Origin: K189A clade bacterium
GTDB lineage: Bacteria; Pseudomonadota; Gammaproteobacteria; Pseudomonadales; Azotimanducaceae
Direction of reading: 5' to 3'
DNA length: 9,635 nt
NCBI GenBank assembly: GCA_007571095.1
Contig: RKSB01000050.1
Coordinates: 1-9,635 of the forward strand
Positions within the stretch are counted from its first letter, which is position 1, and each line of letters starts with the position of its first letter. Under the pieces are notes generated by a model. The model did no database searches. It saw only the letters and a list, made by a program, of their open reading frames with translations, and had not been told where the DNA came from. A program made the translations under genes and the position numbers. Below, piece after piece: positions 6,833-9,635 of the stretch.

Positions 6833-6862
6833 CTGGCATATTTTGATGGGGATGATTATAGT
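6833..6862 (+). promoter_or_regulatory. Candidate sigma-70 promoter for the DUF2306-like gene
   Basis: CTGGCA (6833-6838) and TATAGT (6857-6862) are separated by 18 bp, matching TTGACA/TATAAT at 4 and 5 of 6 bases. The -10 shares 6857-6860 with the opposing recR -10. The leader to the GTG at 6947 would be about 78 nt. Confidence 0.35.
6855..6860 (-). promoter_or_regulatory. Candidate -10 element for recR
   Basis: The minus strand reads TATAAT within CTATAATCATC in the divergent recR/DUF2306 gap. No -35 hexamer close to TTGACA is present at 15-19 bp upstream. The leader to the recR ATG would be about 88 nt. It overlaps the plus-strand candidate promoter. Confidence 0.4.
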
Positions 6863-6946
6863 TAATCTGGAGTCAGGGTGCCTTGCGGGTGCGGTCTCCG
6901 AAAGTTCCAAGTGGCGGATTTTGGCTTGAGGAAAATCTGAAAACAA

Positions 6947-7561
6947 GTGGATGCTCTGACCCTTGCTCACATTGTATTTGGCGGGCTGGCTCTCGGTTCG
7001 GCTGCTATAGCCCTGTTTTCCACCAAGGGGCAGAAGACGCACCGCACAGTCGGAAAGGTCTATTGCCTGAGTATGTTGGGAGTGTTTTTGACCGCCATTC
7101 CCATGGCCATAAGAACCAACAACCTCTTTCTCTTCCTGATCGCCCTGTTTTCGTTTTATATGGCGTTTGCCGGTTGGCGATTTGCCCTCAACAGATCGGG
7201 AAAGGCTTCGCGAGTTGACTGGATGGCTGTCGGAATAATGATTTTTTCGGGCCTGGGTATGCTGGCACTGGCGGTTTTTTATTCCATAAGTGGCAATTCA
7301 CTGGCTGTCGTACTGCTCGTGTTCGGTGGTCTGGCGGTTGGCCTCGGCGGGCAGAATCTTTCGGTCTTCAAAAGCGCATCAGCAGTCGGCAGAGTTCGTA
7401 TCTCTCGACACTTGACCATGATGATGGGCGGTACGATAGCGGTCATCACAGCCGTACTGGTGGTCAATGTCGACTGGGGGCCTGACTGGGTCTGGTGGAT
7501 TCTGCCGACAGCGGTTATCACGCCCTTCATCGTCAGGGAAAACAGAAGGTTGCTGGCCTGA
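6947..7561 (+). CDS. DUF2306-like integral membrane protein
   Basis: This 204-residue protein is mostly hydrophobic, with about six or seven predicted membrane segments: roughly 5-24, 38-55, 58-78, 92-112, 117-136, 158-174 and 181-196. The pattern LAHIVFGGLALGSAAIAL (5-22), then KGQKTHRTVGKVY (27-39), resembles DUF2306 and related predicted membrane proteins, whose spaced histidines (here H8, H32 and H155) could bind a metal or cofactor; that is inference. The function is unknown. The start is GTG at 6947; an in-frame TGA at 6938-6940 rules out a longer protein, and GAGG at 6928-6931 lies 15 nt upstream, a poor spacing. It is the only plus-strand gene here, diverging from recR and converging on the antiporter gene with 7 bp between stops. 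It is probably monocistronic. Confidence 0.82.
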   Translation: MDALTLAHIVFGGLALGSAAIALFSTKGQKTHRTVGKVYCLSMLGVFLTAIPMAIRTNNLFLFLIALFSFYMAFAGWRFALNRSGKASRVDWMAVGIMIFSGLGMLALAVFYSISGNSLAVVLLVFGGLAVGLGGQNLSVFKSASAVGRVRISRHLTMMMGGTIAVITAVLVVNVDWGPDWVWWILPTAVITPFIVRENRRLLA

Positions 7562-7568
7562 AAGCCTC

Positions 7569-9341
7569 CTAGGCGGTCAGCAAGGCCAGCAGAGTCCAGC
7601 AGACCGCGGCCAGGCCGGCGGCAAGAGAAGCCTGTGGAATCTGGGTTTTGACGTGATCCATCAGGTCGCATCCCGTGCATACTGAACTGAGGACCGTCGT
7701 GTCTGAAATCGGTGAGCACTGGTCACCATAAACGCTGCCATCCATGACCGCTGCAAAACAGAGCGTCATAAACAGATAGGGGTTGCTCAGCTCGGCACTG
7801 CCGGCGATGGACCAGGCCAGAGGCATGGCCAGAGGAAATGCAACGGCGTAGGTCCCCCAGCTGGTTCCCGTCGAAAAGGCGATCACCATGGTCATCACCT
7901 GCAGTATGACCGGCAGCAGAAAGAAGGGTAAAAACTCACCCAACTGCTCCACCAGATAAGTACCGGCGCCAGTCTGCTGACTGATTGACCCCAGCGTAAC
8001 GGCAAGCATCAGGATGACCGAGCCCATCACAATGCCCTTTAACCCCTTTTCAAAACCGGCGATCAGATCACGCAGGGCCATGCCTTTGGCGAGAGCCATC
8101 AGCCCTGCCACGACCAGCGCGAGGCCAAACGCCCAGTGAACTCTGGGTGATCCGTAGACGATAAAAGTCCCAATTGCGGTTGCGATCAGAAGCCCCAGAG
8201 GAAGAAAGAATTCCAGCACACTGGGCGAATAGCCCGTCGGCGGATCACTGCCTTCGAGGTCTTCCGAAGCGAGAACCTGCGCGCCCTTCCGATTGAGGGC
8301 ACCGGTCGAACGCGCCCGATCAATTGCGGCGCGCATCTGGCTGCCGAGCCAGGGGGATTTGTCGATACTGAGCAGAAAGGTTCCGAGCACTGCAAAGATG
8401 GCGTAAAAGCAGAAAGGGACACTGGTAAAGAAAAACCGCAGGCGATCCGCCTCAGTGGCCAGAAAGGACACACCGCCGACAAAAATAAACGCCTGAATGT
8501 AGCCGGGCCAGGCGTTGAAAGCCAACTGCGAGGCAATGGGAGACGCTGTTGAGTCGACGATATAGGAAAGCTCTTCGTGGCTGATGCGCTCCTTGTCGGC
8601 GATCGGCTTGACCGTTGTACCTACCAGTACCGTGCTGACAGTGCCACCCTGAAAGAAAATCACTCCCAGCATCCAGGCGACAAGTTTGGCCGTTCGAGGT
8701 CCACGTACAAAACGAACCGTCATGAACTCGGCAAAGGCCTGTGCCGCCCCGGTTTTCGACCAGACACCCATCAGGCCGCCCAGCAGCCATAGATAGAGCA
8801 CCAGTATTCCGGCGGCCGACACAGTACCCAGTTCGGGCACCAGAACCTCGCCGGTCAGGTCGTACCGAGTGAGGACAAAGGCTCCCGAGACGATACCGCC
8901 AAAAAGTGCTGTCAGAGGTTCTCGAGTAACCCAGCACAGGACAATGGCCACCAATGCCGGCAACAGGGACCAGAACCCCCAGTGTTCCTTGCGAGTCAGT
9001 TGCAGGTATTCGAGAGTGTCAACACCGTCAACAGAGATGATCCGGTAGACAAAATCCTCATCCGTTGTGGGTGTGCGGCTGCCGTTTTGTGCCGCCGGGT
9101 TCAGCGGCGACTCATTGATGGGAACCGGCGAGATAAAGTTTCGAGCCTGCCCTTGCGTGTAGTAGAGCCGGCCTGCCTCATCCTCCTGAACATTGAGGAC
9201 AAGCTGTTCAACCGTCTGAACAGGTTGTACGTAGAGCCCCACAAGCACCGAAGCAACCAGTGCCAGAAAGAAGGTCAGGAATTTTGCGAAGCCCGGCGGA
9301 AGATGTTCCAGAAGAGATGTGTTGGCACTCTTGCGAGTCAT
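7569..9341 (-). CDS. NhaC-family sodium/proton antiporter
   Basis: This inner-membrane protein probably exchanges Na+ for H+, serving sodium tolerance and pH homeostasis. The 590 residues include many membrane segments from 21-38 and 122-137 onward. Family motifs are clear: DSTASPIASQ (263-272), STGTSWGTYAVAFPLA (490-505), AAVMDGSVYGDQCSPISDTT (530-549) and TGCDLMDHVKTQIP (556-569). NhaC proteins are usually nearer 450-510 residues. The extra length is mainly a hydrophilic, probably periplasmic stretch between the first two membrane segments (about 40-120) and a charged loop at about 335-372. The start is ATG at 9341 with no good Shine-Dalgarno sequence; TATAAT at 9386-9391 is a likely promoter. 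It ends in TAG, 7 bp from the convergent DUF2306-like gene. Ion specificity (Na+, Li+, or an organic substrate as in malate-lactate NhaC relatives) cannot be read from sequence. Confidence 0.9.
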   Translation of the reverse strand: MTRKSANTSLLEHLPPGFAKFLTFFLALVASVLVGLYVQPVQTVEQLVLNVQEDEAGRLYYTQGQARNFISPVPINESPLNPAAQNGSRTPTTDEDFVYRIISVDGVDTLEYLQLTRKEHWGFWSLLPALVAIVLCWVTREPLTALFGGIVSGAFVLTRYDLTGEVLVPELGTVSAAGILVLYLWLLGGLMGVWSKTGAAQAFAEFMTVRFVRGPRTAKLVAWMLGVIFFQGGTVSTVLVGTTVKPIADKERISHEELSYIVDSTASPIASQLAFNAWPGYIQAFIFVGGVSFLATEADRLRFFFTSVPFCFYAIFAVLGTFLLSIDKSPWLGSQMRAAIDRARSTGALNRKGAQVLASEDLEGSDPPTGYSPSVLEFFLPLGLLIATAIGTFIVYGSPRVHWAFGLALVVAGLMALAKGMALRDLIAGFEKGLKGIVMGSVILMLAVTLGSISQQTGAGTYLVEQLGEFLPFFLLPVILQVMTMVIAFSTGTSWGTYAVAFPLAMPLAWSIAGSAELSNPYLFMTLCFAAVMDGSVYGDQCSPISDTTVLSSVCTGCDLMDHVKTQIPQASLAAGLAAVCWTLLALLTA

Positions 9342-9385
9342 AGACTGCTACCGTTTAGAGGGAAAGACCGGCCAGTTCAATCAGG

Positions 9386-9391
9386 ATTATA
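9386..9391 (-). promoter_or_regulatory. Candidate -10 element for the antiporter gene
   Basis: The minus strand reads TATAAT within GGTTATAATCCTG. The best -35 is TTCCGC at 18 bp spacing, a poor match. It would start a transcript with a leader of about 39 nt before the ATG at 9341. Confidence 0.5.
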
Positions 9392-9512
9392 ACCGCTCTT
9401 TTCTCGTTGGCGGAACTTCTTTATAAAAGGGGCTTATATACCTGACCTGACAAGTTCTTTCAGGCACGGGAATCAGGAACGCTTGACCGAATGCGGAAGA
9501 CAGTCGTCCGAT

Positions 9513-9555
9513 TTGTCGGCAGACGGCTTGTTTACCGACACCTCATTGCCGACAA
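9513..9555. repeat. Inverted repeat with 9-bp arms, plus an extra inner half-site
   Basis: TTGTCGGCA (9513-9521) and TGCCGACAA (9547-9555) are perfect inverted arms with a 25-nt loop. A third copy of the core, CCGACA at 9535-9540, lies in the loop and could pair with the left arm instead, giving two mutually exclusive hairpins. There is no T-run after either, so it is a weak terminator candidate; an operator is equally possible. Confidence 0.45.
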
Positions 9556-9635
9556 CGGGCTTTCGAATGCAGCCCTGGCAGGGTACGCACCAGCGTCTTG
9601 GGAGTCGCACCCTTCAGGTCTCGTTGCGGGTCAAG
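9543..9635 (-). CDS. Possible C-terminal end of an unknown gene entering from the right
   Basis: Read from the window edge, one minus frame is open for 30 codons and ends in TGA at 9543-9545: LDPQRDLKGATPKTLVRTLP, then GLHSKARCRQ. The first 20 residues look protein-like, but I cannot assign a family. A second minus frame (9473-9610, GTG start, 45 residues, with a CVPCQGC motif and a hydrophilic tail) overlaps it, and a frameshift joining the two is conceivable. The plus strand is also open from an ATG at 9491 to the edge. Sequence beyond 9635 would settle which, if any, is real. Confidence 0.3.
   Translation of the reverse strand, partial: LDPQRDLKGATPKTLVRTLPGLHSKARCRQ

Larger units (their letters stand above)
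9342..9635. other. Upstream region of the antiporter gene and window edge
   Basis: These 294 bp contain no recognisable complete gene. From left to right: the antiporter leader and -10 element; an AT-rich stretch at 9420-9440; a small inverted repeat CCTGA (9446-9450) / TCAGG (9460-9464); a cluster of TGTCGG/CCGACA inverted and direct repeats at 9513-9555; and possible minus-strand coding sequence up to the edge. Confidence 0.6.

Noticed and set aside
6116..6865. 249-codon plus-strand open frame opposite recR
   Set aside because: It lies antisense to RecR with its zinc finger and Toprim domain and has no independent support.
8452..8937. 161-codon minus-strand open frame inside the antiporter gene
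   Set aside because: It is an out-of-frame shadow of the NhaC coding sequence; the overlapping frame carries all the family motifs.

Overview
The window looks like chromosomal housekeeping DNA from a gammaproteobacterium. RecR, RNase D and the MlaA/VacJ protein read like Pseudomonadales/Oceanospirillales-type proteins, and the order mlaA (vacJ), then a receiver-phosphatase regulator, then a STAS protein resembles the vacJ/rssB/rssC neighbourhood of Pseudomonas as I remember it. I cannot name the genus. There are no insertion sequences, phage genes, CRISPR arrays, tRNAs or rRNAs. Apart from one gene, all coding is on the minus strand, so the text below follows transcription from right to left.

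Right end (9342-9635): a promoter region for a sodium/proton antiporter. Beyond it lies what may be the 3' end of a gene entering from outside the window, with small inverted repeats. The antiporter (NhaC family, 7569-9341, minus) converges on a DUF2306-like membrane protein (6947-7561, plus), with only 7 bp between the stops. That plus-strand gene diverges from recR; candidate promoters for both directions overlap in one AT-rich patch near 6855-6862.

Centre (6760 down to 2532): recR, rnd, a small unknown membrane protein, a MoxR-type AAA+ ATPase and a CoxE-like VWA protein. The first three are tightly packed (gaps of 10 and 6 nt) and look like one transcription unit. The ATPase and VWA genes follow after 67 nt containing a perfect TATAAT, so they probably have an extra internal promoter. 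MoxR/VWA pairs are known as chaperone-like modules that remodel or activate client proteins; the client is not evident here.

Left end (2329 down to 1): mlaA (outer-membrane lipid asymmetry), then a response regulator with an intact SpoIIE/PP2C-type phosphatase domain, then a STAS anti-anti-sigma protein cut by the window edge. The last two overlap by an ATGA and form a probable partner-switching pair, possibly acting on the stress sigma factor as RssB/RssC do in Pseudomonas.

I found no clearly new system. The items most worth a second look are the small membrane protein between rnd and the MoxR/VWA pair, the RssB-like regulator that keeps its phosphatase residues but has His for the conserved receiver Lys, the MlaA protein without a lipobox, the enlarged N-terminal loop of the antiporter, and the ambiguous reading frames at the far right edge.
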